Origin: CAZGOM01 sp964542875
GTDB lineage: Bacteria > Planctomycetota > Phycisphaerae > Phycisphaerales > Phycisphaeraceae
Assembly (NCBI GenBank): GCA_964542875.1
Contig: CAZIWA010000009.1
Location: forward strand, 1-64,000
Direction of reading: 5' to 3'
Length of the DNA stretch: 64,000 bases
Below the pieces are notes generated by a model. The model made no database searches and was not told the DNA's origin. It saw only the letters and a list, made by a program, of their open reading frames with translations. Positions within the stretch are counted from its first letter, which is position 1. Each line of letters opens with the position of its first letter. This document shows, one piece after another, positions 34,803 through 42,513 of this stretch. Position numbers and translations under genes: made by a program.

Positions 34803-35207
34803 TTAGAGGTCAGGAACAGCACGCAGCAGGTCGCCTGGATATTCATCCAGGCCGTTCGCCCGCAACACAGATCGAGGAATGCACGCGACGAGCTCTGCGC
34901 CCAGACGACGCAGGCGCGCACGGTTCAGCAGCTCGTTTTGAGTACTGCTGGAGAGGTTGTCCCAGTCTTCCTGGCGTACTTTTTCGATTCGATCGCAATA
35001 CCCCTGGAGGTCTTCCACCATCTCCACAAGCGCTTTGCTTTGCTCCTGATCAACCGTGAACGTGCAGGTGCCATGGATGGGGAAGCCTTGGGCGATCGCA
35101 TCGTTCACGCAGCGCTGAAGGATGACATCGGACACACGCTGACGATGCTTTTCAATGCCGACCGGCAACAGGTCTGCATTGCGAATCCGAGATTTGTGCC
35201 GTGTCAT
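34803..35207 (-). CDS. Hypothetical phage protein
   Basis: 134 residues, helical, no family recognised. ATG 35207 overlaps the preceding gene's stop by four bases, so the two are co-translated. Confidence 0.5.
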   Translation of the reverse strand: MTRHKSRIRNADLLPVGIEKHRQRVSDVILQRCVNDAIAQGFPIHGTCTFTVDQEQSKALVEMVEDLQGYCDRIEKVRQEDWDNLSSSTQNELLNRARLRRLGAELVACIPRSVLRANGLDEYPGDLLRAVPDL

Positions 35208-35959
35208 GGGAGCTCCCGGGAAGCAGGAGGAGTTTCATCGAGCACGGATTTGGGAATGCCGAATTCACGGGCCATTTCAGCCAGGCAGTTGATCCTGACA
35301 GAAAAGAACATGTCTCCCTGAGGGTCGACGCCTAGCTCCAAGCCCTCAGTCCACTTTGGAGGAGGCGTGCTGTCGGGCTGGATACCGCATTTATTGAGGT
35401 ATTCCTTTTCCCAGACAGCACGTTGAAGCACGTCCCGATAATCACGTCCAGGGCCGCGTCCGATTTCGATAGAAGGCGCATTCCCAGTCGCTTTGAATTG
35501 TTCCCAGGACCTTTCAAGTCCGGGGTCTGGGATTCTGGGTGTCGAAACCATTAGTCGCTTAGGCTTAGGCGCTGAGCTGGGCCCGGGAATCGCCTGCTTG
35601 ATGACGATGGTGCCGGGAAGGTCCACCCGGCTCACCTTGTGAGGATGATTCAGCACATCCGAACGCCGCCAACCCAGATTCACCCCGCAAGTGTCCTGAA
35701 CGTGCATTCCCCACTCAGCCGCGTTCTCCAGCCGGCACTCATCGCAGATCTCACGCCCTGAGCCCACCAGGTGGGCATAGCCATGCTTGCAGGTCTTACA
35801 GATCGCGGTGGAATCCGCAGCCTTGGGCGTTCCATCGCGCATGAGGGGCTTGGCATAGTTGAGATAGAGGTGCGCGATACCGTCCTCACCCAGAACGACG
35901 GATGCGCTGGCGCCCTTGTTGGGCTTACGTTTTCGGGGCTTGCCCTTTTTCATGGCCAT
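35204..35959 (-). CDS. Hypothetical protein with Cys4 zinc site
   Basis: 251 residues. A Lys/Arg-rich N-terminus (KKGKPRKRKPNKG) precedes a zinc-like site (CKTCKHG then CDECR, about 53-75). The rest is mixed alpha/beta. No family recognised; nucleic-acid binding is plausible. Confidence 0.55.
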   Translation of the reverse strand: MAMKKGKPRKRKPNKGASASVVLGEDGIAHLYLNYAKPLMRDGTPKAADSTAICKTCKHGYAHLVGSGREICDECRLENAAEWGMHVQDTCGVNLGWRRSDVLNHPHKVSRVDLPGTIVIKQAIPGPSSAPKPKRLMVSTPRIPDPGLERSWEQFKATGNAPSIEIGRGPGRDYRDVLQRAVWEKEYLNKCGIQPDSTPPPKWTEGLELGVDPQGDMFFSVRINCLAEMAREFGIPKSVLDETPPASRELP

Positions 35960-35964
35960 CTTTC

Positions 35965-36939
35965 TCAGCTGGTGGTGCCGGCGCGCATGACGATCACGTC
36001 CCCGATGACGGGCTTAAGCAGCTCCCCGGCCGCCCAGGCGCTGTCCAGGGGATCTTCACCGCCTTCGGCGAGCAGCTCGACTGTGAACTCATAAAGTCGG
36101 TTACTGACATCCAGGGCCGCTGATTGCGAGCTGGTGAGTGCAAACTCAAACTCCTTGGTGGGCCCGACGGGCGTAACGATCTCCCCAGGGAAGTACATCG
36201 GCGTGCCCCAGAGCGCGTTTTGCGTAGTGGGCCGCTTCTGGATCACCAAGCGAACAGCCCAGCCCGTGATGTCGTCAGGCATGGGAAAAGGCGACGGTAT
36301 CGGGATGCGGGTTCCCAGGGCCTCGGTGTAGCTGGCTCCGCGGGCAATGGTGAGCACTCCGGCGTTGTAGACGCTGTAGAGCTGGACCTGCACCCCGCCA
36401 GGGGTGATCAGGTCGGTGTGCTCCTGAATATCATCGAGCTGCTCATCGATGGCGTCGAAGCGATCGCCATAGTCCCCCCCTCCTCCGGCCTCGCCTGAGC
36501 AGTCGATTTCAGAGACGTCGATAATCAACTGATCCACTTTGGTTTCGATGCTTGCAATGGTGGCGTTCGCAGGAGCGGTATACGCACCGGCGGCCAGTCG
36601 CGTGCTCACCTGTACGTCCACATTGGTCTTGATGGCGGTGATGTCGGCCGTGATGTCAGAAACCAGCGCATCGTCAGTCACCAGAACGAACTCCCTCGGC
36701 GTTGCGCCGGCGAGCTCGAACTTCAGAGATACCATCCGGCCGTTCATCACGCCGGCGGGTATCTCGCTCCACACCCACATCTTCGCCGTGCTCTTGTAGG
36801 AAGGCGTACCCGTCAGCGTGTTTTCGACGCCGTCGCACAGATAGGTTCCTGTGGGCACGCCGGTGACGACCGCTTCACCATCGAGGTTGAAAAAGGTGCC
36901 AATCGGAAAGTTGGCGACCGCGATGTTCTTCTTAAACAA
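35965..36939 (-). CDS. Virion-associated beta-rich protein with internal helix
   Basis: 324 residues. Two beta-rich parts (about 1-90 and 195-320) flank a helical segment with an IKTNVDVQVSTRLAAG repeat-like motif, as in phage baseplate/upper-collar beta-sandwich proteins. It overlaps the LamG-like gene by eight bases. The first 90 residues (FFNLDGEAVVTGVPTG) resemble decoration-like folds. Assignment is by composition only. Confidence 0.45.
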   Translation of the reverse strand: MFKKNIAVANFPIGTFFNLDGEAVVTGVPTGTYLCDGVENTLTGTPSYKSTAKMWVWSEIPAGVMNGRMVSLKFELAGATPREFVLVTDDALVSDITADITAIKTNVDVQVSTRLAAGAYTAPANATIASIETKVDQLIIDVSEIDCSGEAGGGGDYGDRFDAIDEQLDDIQEHTDLITPGGVQVQLYSVYNAGVLTIARGASYTEALGTRIPIPSPFPMPDDITGWAVRLVIQKRPTTQNALWGTPMYFPGEIVTPVGPTKEFEFALTSSQSAALDVSNRLYEFTVELLAEGGEDPLDSAWAAGELLKPVIGDVIVMRAGTTS

Positions 36940-37717
36940 AGGCTCCTCCGATTACTTTGGGTGCCGTCAGCGAGGGCGAAAACAACGGCAAAAACAAGCG
37001 CCAGCGCGTTGCCTCGGCGTACATGGACAGGCGTAGGTCATTGGCCGGGGTAGCGCCCGACCAGGCCATCACAGGCCCCAGCCGGCCAGTAAAGCCTGTA
37101 TCACCCTCAAGCCCGTTGCGACGCTCATACCTGCCCAGGGCCAAGACCTTAAAATCCGGATCGCTGATGGTTTCGGTCGAATAGGCCGGCGTGCCGGCGT
37201 CGAGCGAGAAGCGACGGTCGGCGGCCTGCCTGGCCTCAAACCACAGCATGTGGGGCGTATCGTCGGCGTAGTTGCATGGCTGGCTGAGCGTCGACGCCAC
37301 GGAGCCATTGGAATAAAACACATCCACCGATGTGGAGTCATCCACATCGGTCACCAGGTCCACCTCGGCCAGGGAGAAGTTCCCGCCGTTGTTGGAGCTG
37401 AAGCTGAGGATGGATTTCGAGGTGCCGGCCGGCAAGCGTGTGGACGTCCGGAACCAGCACGCAAAGCCCCAGGGCGTGGAGGCGAGATTGAGATTGGGAT
37501 TGCGGCAATATGAATCCAGGGAGCCGTCAAACGCCAGGGCACGCCCCAGATCCGCATCATCCTCCTGCAGCACGGCCGCCTCCAGCTCCATGTCTTTGCC
37601 GGCCAGCACGTCCACCAGCTCGCCATCGAGCACCTGATGGGTGGGCCAGAGGTAGGTCAATGAGAGGGCCGAGACCAGCGAGGTGTTGAGGCGATACGGA
37701 TCGCGCGGGGTGCTCAT
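36932..37717 (-). CDS. LamG/concanavalin-like lectin-fold protein
   Basis: 261 residues. The sequence follows a jelly-roll pattern with key segments ALAFDGSLDSY, WGFACWFRTS, LSFSSNNGG and PHMLWFEARQA, typical of the laminin-G/ConA-like domain that binds sugars or surfaces. Such domains decorate virions and help adsorption. No signal peptide. Start and stop overlap both neighbours. Confidence 0.6.
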   Translation of the reverse strand: MSTPRDPYRLNTSLVSALSLTYLWPTHQVLDGELVDVLAGKDMELEAAVLQEDDADLGRALAFDGSLDSYCRNPNLNLASTPWGFACWFRTSTRLPAGTSKSILSFSSNNGGNFSLAEVDLVTDVDDSTSVDVFYSNGSVASTLSQPCNYADDTPHMLWFEARQAADRRFSLDAGTPAYSTETISDPDFKVLALGRYERRNGLEGDTGFTGRLGPVMAWSGATPANDLRLSMYAEATRWRLFLPLFSPSLTAPKVIGGAFV

Positions 37718-37914
37718 TGGCCCTCCCGTTGTTCACGGGCGATTCGCCGCGCCAGACGCATGCGATCAGGTGTGCGCATGTTAGGGACCGCATGCACGGC
37801 CAAGTCATCGGTCCAGGACAACACCACGACATGACCGTCGGCGAACTTGACCGTGTAAACGCCAGGCGTCCAGGTGACCTCAGGGTCGGCTGATTGTGGT
37901 GACTCCTCCGCCAT
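37714..37914 (-). CDS. Small hypothetical phage protein
   Basis: 66 residues, with a beta-rich N-terminal half and a basic helix at the end. No family recognised. ATGA overlap with the LamG-like gene. Confidence 0.45.
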   Translation of the reverse strand: MAEESPQSADPEVTWTPGVYTVKFADGHVVVLSWTDDLAVHAVPNMRTPDRMRLARRIAREQREGQ

Positions 37915-37920
37915 TGCCGC

Positions 37921-39249
37921 TCACCGCCTGCCCGTGGTAGTGCGTGATTTGGGCAGTGGTAGCGCCAACGCCAGCAACAGAACCAGGCACGAACCGTACA
38001 CCACCGCCGCCCACAGGCTCACGCAATTGCCTTGTGCCTGGCTGCACCCGTTCAAAAATGCGAGACATGCCAGTGTCAGGCAGCCGATTTTGGCGCTGCG
38101 CTTCACCGACCGGACCGTGTCCCGGACTTTGTTGACGCCCCCTTCCCCCACCAGCTGGATCTGCGCAGCCTGGATTTGATCCTTCACGACTTGGCCGACT
38201 GCGGGATTTTTGACGTAGTAATCCTCCACACCGCGCGCCACAGACTTAAGCGCGACATCCTTGTCGGCCAGCTCCTGAGCTCGCGCTTTCTCCCGCTTCA
38301 TGAGCCAGTCGATCACGCCGCCGACAACCAGGCCGCCGGCAACCACGACAAAGCCGATGGCCAGAGCCCATTTGTATTCGGCGACCAGGGCGCCCATCAC
38401 AATGACGATGATGCCGCCCAGGACGCCCGCCGCGCCCATGTAGGGGAATTTCACGCAGGCGATGCACCCGATGATGATGGCGACGCCGCCCAGGCCGTAT
38501 AGCCACATCGCGCCGGCGTCCTGGCCCTTGGCCTCGACATTGATTTTCGTACCCCCGGAATTGGCGGTGGAACCCTCAGAAGTCACACCGCCGGCCCCGA
38601 CGCCGGCGATGGTGACTTTTGCGGGTTGGTTTGCCTGCTCGGCCTTAATGCCCGCGCCCTGGGAAGAGATGCCGGCACCGGCCGCAGACGCAGTATCCCT
38701 GGTCTTGGCCGATGGCTTGGCTTCATCCTCGTCAGTGCGATGCGTGATGTCCACAGCACCAGCGCCGTCGACGTGGACGAGGCCGGTAGCTGGGTCATAT
38801 GTGACGGTGGTGGACGTGGATTGTGTGGTTGGGGGTGCCCATGCCCCAGGAAGGGCCTGGATGGCGGGGTAGGGCTTGGGGAGGGTTGGGAGAGGGGTGA
38901 GTGCCGGCGGTGGCGCTGGGGAAGCTCCTGGGGCCGCGGGCGAGGCAAGGGGCGTAGTCAGGATCCGGAACTCTTTGGTCGTGCGGTGATGGCCGTTGTC
39001 GCTCTGGACCTCGCGCTCCAGGCTGGTGGTGCCGGGGGTGACCTGCGTCTGGGCGTCACACCCAGCCAGGCCACCCCCAAGGCAGATACACAGCCCGACC
39101 ATTAAAAAAACACATGCGAGTGCGGAAAAGTTTGGTCCCGCGCCGATCCCCCGACGGGATGCTGGCGCGGGGCGCAGAGCGCCGGTGAAGCGTCTCGGCT
39201 TTGTGTGTGAGCTGGAGGTGGTTATGTCCGCAAATGAAAAAAGCAACAC
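37921..39249 (-). CDS. Membrane lipoprotein with three central helices and a C-terminal lipobox-like site
   Basis: 442 residues from GTG 39249, which has AGGAGG eight bases upstream. A hydrophobic segment (about 43-60) ends in GGGLAGC (Cys64), a lipobox. Residues 65-250 are a Pro/Ala/Thr-rich low-complexity region. Three transmembrane helices lie at about 248-325, then a charged coil. Near the end LACLAFLNGC, a second lipobox-like site, precedes another membrane helix. This could be a lysis protein (holin/spanin-like) or an envelope moron, and the double lipobox might mean two fused or embedded genes. No enzyme domain is seen. Confidence 0.5.
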   Translation of the reverse strand: MLLFSFADITTSSSHTKPRRFTGALRPAPASRRGIGAGPNFSALACVFLMVGLCICLGGGLAGCDAQTQVTPGTTSLEREVQSDNGHHRTTKEFRILTTPLASPAAPGASPAPPPALTPLPTLPKPYPAIQALPGAWAPPTTQSTSTTVTYDPATGLVHVDGAGAVDITHRTDEDEAKPSAKTRDTASAAGAGISSQGAGIKAEQANQPAKVTIAGVGAGGVTSEGSTANSGGTKINVEAKGQDAGAMWLYGLGGVAIIIGCIACVKFPYMGAAGVLGGIIVIVMGALVAEYKWALAIGFVVVAGGLVVGGVIDWLMKREKARAQELADKDVALKSVARGVEDYYVKNPAVGQVVKDQIQAAQIQLVGEGGVNKVRDTVRSVKRSAKIGCLTLACLAFLNGCSQAQGNCVSLWAAVVYGSCLVLLLALALPLPKSRTTTGRR

Positions 39250-39340
39250 GACAGGAACCTCCTGCGAGCTGCTTCACCGGACGCGGGCATTATACCCGGT
39301 AGGTGTTTATTAGGGAATAGATTTTTGACCCGTAACTAAT

Positions 39341-39676
39341 TTAAAGACGTTGAGGTGTGGCATCAAGTAGAGCATTCGCCAGCCCACGCAATGCTTCCAA
39401 ATCGTGAATTTCAGGATCTACCGGCATGGTGCCGGTCAGCAGGGATACGATTTTCTGGTTGATAAGAGTGACACCGCCACCAGAGTCATCAGATGCCGCC
39501 TCCATATCATTTCTCGCTCCGTGACGATCGAATCGAATCCGTATCGCTTCTGTAAGGGTGACGGCAGTAATAGGGTCATTGCTGTTTGCGGCGTACGCAG
39601 CCCAGCGATGCCCAGTGGAATAAGCTTTCGCCAGAACTATCAGATGTCCGAAATCAGACGCCTCGTAAAGTTTCAC
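39341..39676 (-). CDS. Small hypothetical phage protein
   Basis: 111 residues from GTG 39676 (GAGG six bases upstream). Alpha/beta mixed, no family recognised. A plus-strand frame overlaps it, but the minus strand matches neighbouring gene direction. An inverted repeat lies upstream at 39733-39753. Confidence 0.4.
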   Translation of the reverse strand: MKLYEASDFGHLIVLAKAYSTGHRWAAYAANSNDPITAVTLTEAIRIRFDRHGARNDMEAASDDSGGGVTLINQKIVSLLTGTMPVDPEIHDLEALRGLANALLDATPQRL

Positions 39677-39732
39677 TTCTAACCTCAATTCTGTTTTTGT
39701 AGTGTTCCTGGAGTTGTCGCCAGTCCCTAGAC

Positions 39733-39753
39733 CGATATGAAGCGACTATATCG
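39733..39753. promoter_or_regulatory. Inverted repeat, possible operator
   Basis: CGATAT (39733-39738) and ATATCG (39748-39753), nine bases apart, in the 150-base gap between the SRAP gene and the small gene downstream. It is close to an AT-rich stretch and could be a repressor site. No repressor is identified to go with it. Confidence 0.3.
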
Positions 39754-39826
39754 CTGCATGATCTTTAGAGGCCAGGAATAAGCCTGTGTTTTTTGCATCG
39801 CTGGGAATGATTGAAGCGAACCGTAA

Positions 39827-40435
39827 TCAACCGAACAGTCCGCGCTCTGGCTCAATCTGGATGCGGTCGATCGATCCAGCCGCGCGCACCGGGTAAGCCT
39901 CCAGCTCACCCGACCACGGCTCAAACATCGCTGCCAGCTCAATCACCGATGTCCCTTGGTCAAGCCAACGGGCCCAGGAGTTGCGCGGGATGATCACGGG
40001 CATGCGGTCGTGGATCTGAGTGATCGAGCGAGCCGCAGCGGTTGTAAGGATGGCCATACGCTGCATCGGAAGCGCCGGCTGTAGGATTCCGGCAAAGGCC
40101 AGGTCGCCGCCGTCCTTGAGGCGGAGGAAGTGAGGCTGTTTTGGGGCGGGCCATTCGTACCACCCTACTGCCGGCACTAGACACCGCCGCGTCCGGAACG
40201 CGTGGCGAAACATCGTCAGCTCGTGGACTGTTTCGCAGCGAGCATTGATCGTGAGGTCAGGGCGGAACGTCGACGTCATGCCCCACAACGCCGGCGCCAG
40301 CACCATGCCCGGCTCAATGATGGCCACCTGTTGAGACGGGGACACATTCAAGTTGGTGCCAAGCGCGGACAGGCGCTCGTGTAATTCGAGCTCCGGCATC
40401 TCCTGCAACTGCTTGTACGCGTATCTCCCACACAT
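39827..40435 (-). CDS. yedK: SRAP-domain protein (YedK/HMCES)
   Basis: 202 residues. It forms a protective crosslink with abasic sites in single-stranded DNA. Hallmarks are Cys2 after processing of Met (MCGRY), NAR near residue 84, GWYEW near 113 and IHDRMPVII near 161. A full-length, apparently intact active site suggests it works. Phage copies are widespread, but their benefit, such as guarding replicating DNA, is not settled. Neighbours are morons at the right end. Confidence 0.9.
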   Translation of the reverse strand: MCGRYAYKQLQEMPELELHERLSALGTNLNVSPSQQVAIIEPGMVLAPALWGMTSTFRPDLTINARCETVHELTMFRHAFRTRRCLVPAVGWYEWPAPKQPHFLRLKDGGDLAFAGILQPALPMQRMAILTTAAARSITQIHDRMPVIIPRNSWARWLDQGTSVIELAAMFEPWSGELEAYPVRAAGSIDRIQIEPERGLFG

Positions 40436-40441
40436 AAAAAA

Positions 40442-41062
40442 TCATCCCAACACTGGATCGCTTGCAGACTCTGATGACCGGATCACGGGCTCCATATGAA
40501 TGTCGATTTTCACCTCTTTTTTACCCTTGATCAAGCGTTCAAACTGTATTAGTTCTTCGCCGTCTAATGAAATCGTACGATTATTTTCCTGGATAAATGC
40601 ATGCCTTTCTCCAGCAATATCTTCAAAAATAGCACCTATTCGTTCACCACCTCCTCCTGGGGCTTTCACTAAACCGTTGATGTTTAAGAACGTTTCCGGT
40701 GCGATCGGATCCAGAAGGTAGATATTTTCATCTGACCAGGTCTCTTTTTTGGCGCTTAAAACAAGTTTGATATTTATCGCCGATCCATTACCTATGTTTT
40801 GCAGCGAGTGGCATGACCTAATAACGGAGGTTGTGAGTACAGGTTTGCGAGCATTCTTCTCCGCCGCCTGGGAGGTCTTCAACGACTTTTCAGCAATGCG
40901 ATTGGCGTACCAAGAAACAGCCACAGCAACAATCGAAACTAGGAATGCTGCATCGGCAATTCCCGGCGTCCATATCTCGGCTTCAATTCCCAACAAAAAA
41001 GCTGTCTGAAAAAATTGGGCCATGTTGTTCATTTCGAGAAAAGTGGAACGGCTAACCTCCAT
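40442..41062 (-). CDS. AT-rich membrane protein, candidate moron
   Basis: 206 residues. One or two N-terminal helices (about 16-55: FFQTAFLLGIEAEIW..., DAAFLVSIVAVAVSWYAN) anchor a soluble beta-rich domain. Base composition is visibly more AT-rich than the rest of the phage, so it probably came from elsewhere. ATG 41062 or ATG 41032 may be the start. It lies next to the integration end and diverges from 41109, where immunity functions are often found. Function unknown. Confidence 0.55.
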   Translation of the reverse strand: MEVSRSTFLEMNNMAQFFQTAFLLGIEAEIWTPGIADAAFLVSIVAVAVSWYANRIAEKSLKTSQAAEKNARKPVLTTSVIRSCHSLQNIGNGSAINIKLVLSAKKETWSDENIYLLDPIAPETFLNINGLVKAPGGGGERIGAIFEDIAGERHAFIQENNRTISLDGEELIQFERLIKGKKEVKIDIHMEPVIRSSESASDPVLG

Positions 41063-41072
41063 TTTATCGCCC

Positions 41073-41102
41073 TTGACGTACGGTTTCTGTTAGGCGTATG
41101 AT
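41073..41102 (+). promoter_or_regulatory. Promoter for the 41109 gene, predicted leaderless
   Basis: TTGACG (41073-41078), 18 bases, then TATGAT (41097-41102) and six bases to ATG 41109. Both boxes are close to the sigma-70 consensus, and transcription should begin at the ATG itself. It is one of the strongest promoters in the prophage and could be active in the lysogen. Confidence 0.65.
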
Positions 41103-41108
41103 TTTTGC

Positions 41109-41396
41109 ATGTTAATCATCGACATCGACGGGGGGGCCTACGAGCTGCGGATATCGCGTCTGCCGCTGGGGACCATGTACGCGGTCGACCAGGAGCACCA
41201 GGTGATCCATCTGTCCAGGCGCATCCCACCGACCGGGCGCCGCGCCTGGCTGGGTCGCGCCTGGGTCGATATACGCACATACCGGCACCGACAGAAGACC
41301 ACTCACTGGATCATCGAGTCCCAGACCTGGCGGGCGGAGTACGCCAACTGGTGTACCCCCGGAAGGGCAAAAGCGTTGCAACGCCTGGCCGCCTGA
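41109..41396 (+). CDS. Small hypothetical protein at the right end
   Basis: 95 residues. The pattern GTMYAVDQEHQVIHLSRRI is reminiscent of the peptidase-like ImmA family's N-terminus, but no HExxH follows, so I do not assign it. Transcription is divergent from the membrane-protein gene and towards the att site, with its own strong promoter. As the only rightward gene of this end it is a candidate lysogeny-expressed gene. Confidence 0.5.
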   Translation: MLIIDIDGGAYELRISRLPLGTMYAVDQEHQVIHLSRRIPPTGRRAWLGRAWVDIRTYRHRQKTTHWIIESQTWRAEYANWCTPGRAKALQRLAA

Positions 41397-41650
41397 GGCA
41401 TGTGGAGAAGTGAAAATTCGAAAATTTCCAAAAAATATTTTGAGCGCCTATCAAAATCCGAACATATGTCCTGACTTACATTTGATTAGCATCAGCTCAC
41501 CCGACCCGGAAAAAGTTTGATGGACAGCCGCCCCGGACGTGACGATTTATGTCATGTGGTATCAGATTATTACGTCGTCTTCCGCGCGGCTCCCCGTACG
41601 AAACCCTAAACAAAAATACTGCGATTTTGGCCGGGAAATCAGGGGTAGTA
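41397..41650. other. AT-rich gene-free right end of the prophage
   Basis: No supportable gene. It contains A/T-rich stretches (GAAAATTCGAAAATTTCC near 41410; a TTGATTAGCATCAG segment near 41483). Such sequence may contain integrase arm sites or host-factor sites, but none is recognisable. A spurious frame (41539-41859) runs through the terminator and att core and is not a gene. Confidence 0.4.
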
Positions 41651-41677
41651 GTGTGTCAGCTAAACTAGCTGACACAC
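41651..41677. repeat. Perfect inverted repeat with 11-bp arms
   Basis: GTGTGTCAGCT (41651-41661), AAACT, AGCTGACACAC (41667-41677). No T-run follows, so it is not a typical terminator. It lies 13 bases before the terminator and 150 bases from attR; an operator or integration-accessory site is possible. Confidence 0.5.
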
Positions 41678-41689
41678 ATAGAAAGCAAA

Positions 41690-41742
41690 AAAGAAGCCCC
41701 TGGCATGAAGGGTTTCCCAACCGAGGTGCCAGGGGCTTCTTT
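41690..41742. terminator. Strong terminator at the phage right end
   Basis: 16-bp stem AAAGAAGCCCCTGGCA (41690-41705) / TGCCAGGGGCTTCTTT (41727-41742), with a long loop and A and T runs at its outer ends. It works in both directions and would insulate the lysogen from host transcription. Confidence 0.8.
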
Positions 41743-41827
41743 AATCATTTCCACCGTGAAGGTGGATCGGATCCGAGGTGGAAGTCTCGAACCCAAAAGC
41801 GGGCATTCGGCTTTGGCCGGATAGAGG

Positions 41828-41870
41828 TTCAGCTTGGAAGGCTGACACTCTACCGTTGAGTTACGCCCGC
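41828..41870 (-). repeat. attR: truncated 5' half of tRNA-Gly
   Basis: Perfect 43-bp copy of 13-55. On the minus strand it carries the tRNA 5' half to just past the anticodon stem, followed by phage sequence without a matching T-arm or acceptor, so it cannot make a tRNA. The host promoter (GATAAT on the minus strand near 41892-41897) now faces this half-gene. Confidence 0.9.
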
Positions 41871-41920
41871 GAGGCGAATGCCCATTATCCGCATCCGGGA
41901 CGAAAAATCCAGCCGCCCTC

Positions 41921-42337
41921 TCATTGCCCGCTCAGCACCACCGTCCGCTTGTCGTGCTCATTGACCACCACTGTGAAATGCCCCATCCCCATGTCCCGCT
42001 GCGGCTCAGGCACCCGCTTGGTGTACATCACTTTCAGTTCCCGGTTATCTCCTTCGCCTTTTTCCAACAGCAAACGGTCGTACCCCTCCAGCCCACGTGC
42101 CGGGTCTTCAAATCCGTTTTCCCTCAGATGCGCCATCGCCCGCGTGTCGGCGATGCGCACCAGCGGCGCCAGCCGGTTGTACGTCTGCGTCTCTGTCACC
42201 ATGTCCATTTTGAACCATTGCGCCGGCTCTTCCGCAGCGCATCCGCTCATCATGCACCAGCAAAGCAGCGTCGCCAGCATCACCCAACTTAGCACGTCTT
42301 CGGTCGTCCAACCCGCACCCGTCGTCTTCGTCGCCAT
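41921..42337 (-). CDS. Putative lipoprotein, unknown function
   Basis: 138 residues. A hydrophobic segment (about 16-32) ends at a lipobox-like MSGC (Cys33). The remainder is a small soluble domain with charged helices (VNEHDKRTVVLS end). GAGG lies seven bases before ATG 42337. It is the first host gene after the prophage. Confidence 0.6.
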   Translation of the reverse strand: MATKTTGAGWTTEDVLSWVMLATLLCWCMMSGCAAEEPAQWFKMDMVTETQTYNRLAPLVRIADTRAMAHLRENGFEDPARGLEGYDRLLLEKGEGDNRELKVMYTKRVPEPQRDMGMGHFTVVVNEHDKRTVVLSGQ

Positions 42338-42513
42338 GGCGGACCTCGCATGTAAGGGGCTTATAAATCAGCCTAGCCCTTACGCTCATCCGCGACGCCT
42401 CATAACTCCCTCATCAAGCCATCAGGCCGCCCCCTAAATGCACCGGGCCGACCCGCACAATTAAGCACAGGCCGGCCCGTTCGCCCCCAACCAATTCCCC
42501 CAATCCCGCCCGA

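Larger units (their letters stand above)
13..41870. mobile_element. Integrated siphovirus-like prophage in a tRNA-Gly gene
   Basis: The element is bounded by a perfect 43-bp direct repeat (13-55 and 41828-41870) that is the 5' half of a tRNA-Gly gene. Inside are a tyrosine integrase, a replication initiator with iterons, a complete lambda-like packaging and head module, and a long-tail module (tube, chaperone pair, tape measure). Early and replication genes read rightward to about 13.4 kb; nearly all others read leftward, and the two arms converge at a terminator. Head and tail genes look intact, so the element may be functional. The lysis genes and the lysogeny repressor are not recognisable. 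Confidence 0.95.

Noticed and set aside
34370..35059. Plus-strand frame across three leftward genes
   Set aside because: It crosses gene borders of a consistent minus-strand series, and no ribosome site is present.
41770..41827. Remainder of a second tRNA next to attR
   Set aside because: GGGTTCGA occurs on the minus strand, but the stem does not pair and spacing is wrong, so there is no T-arm or acceptor.
41539..41859. Open frame across the phage right end
   Set aside because: It runs through an inverted repeat, a strong terminator and the att core, with no ribosome site, and its residues look like random translation.
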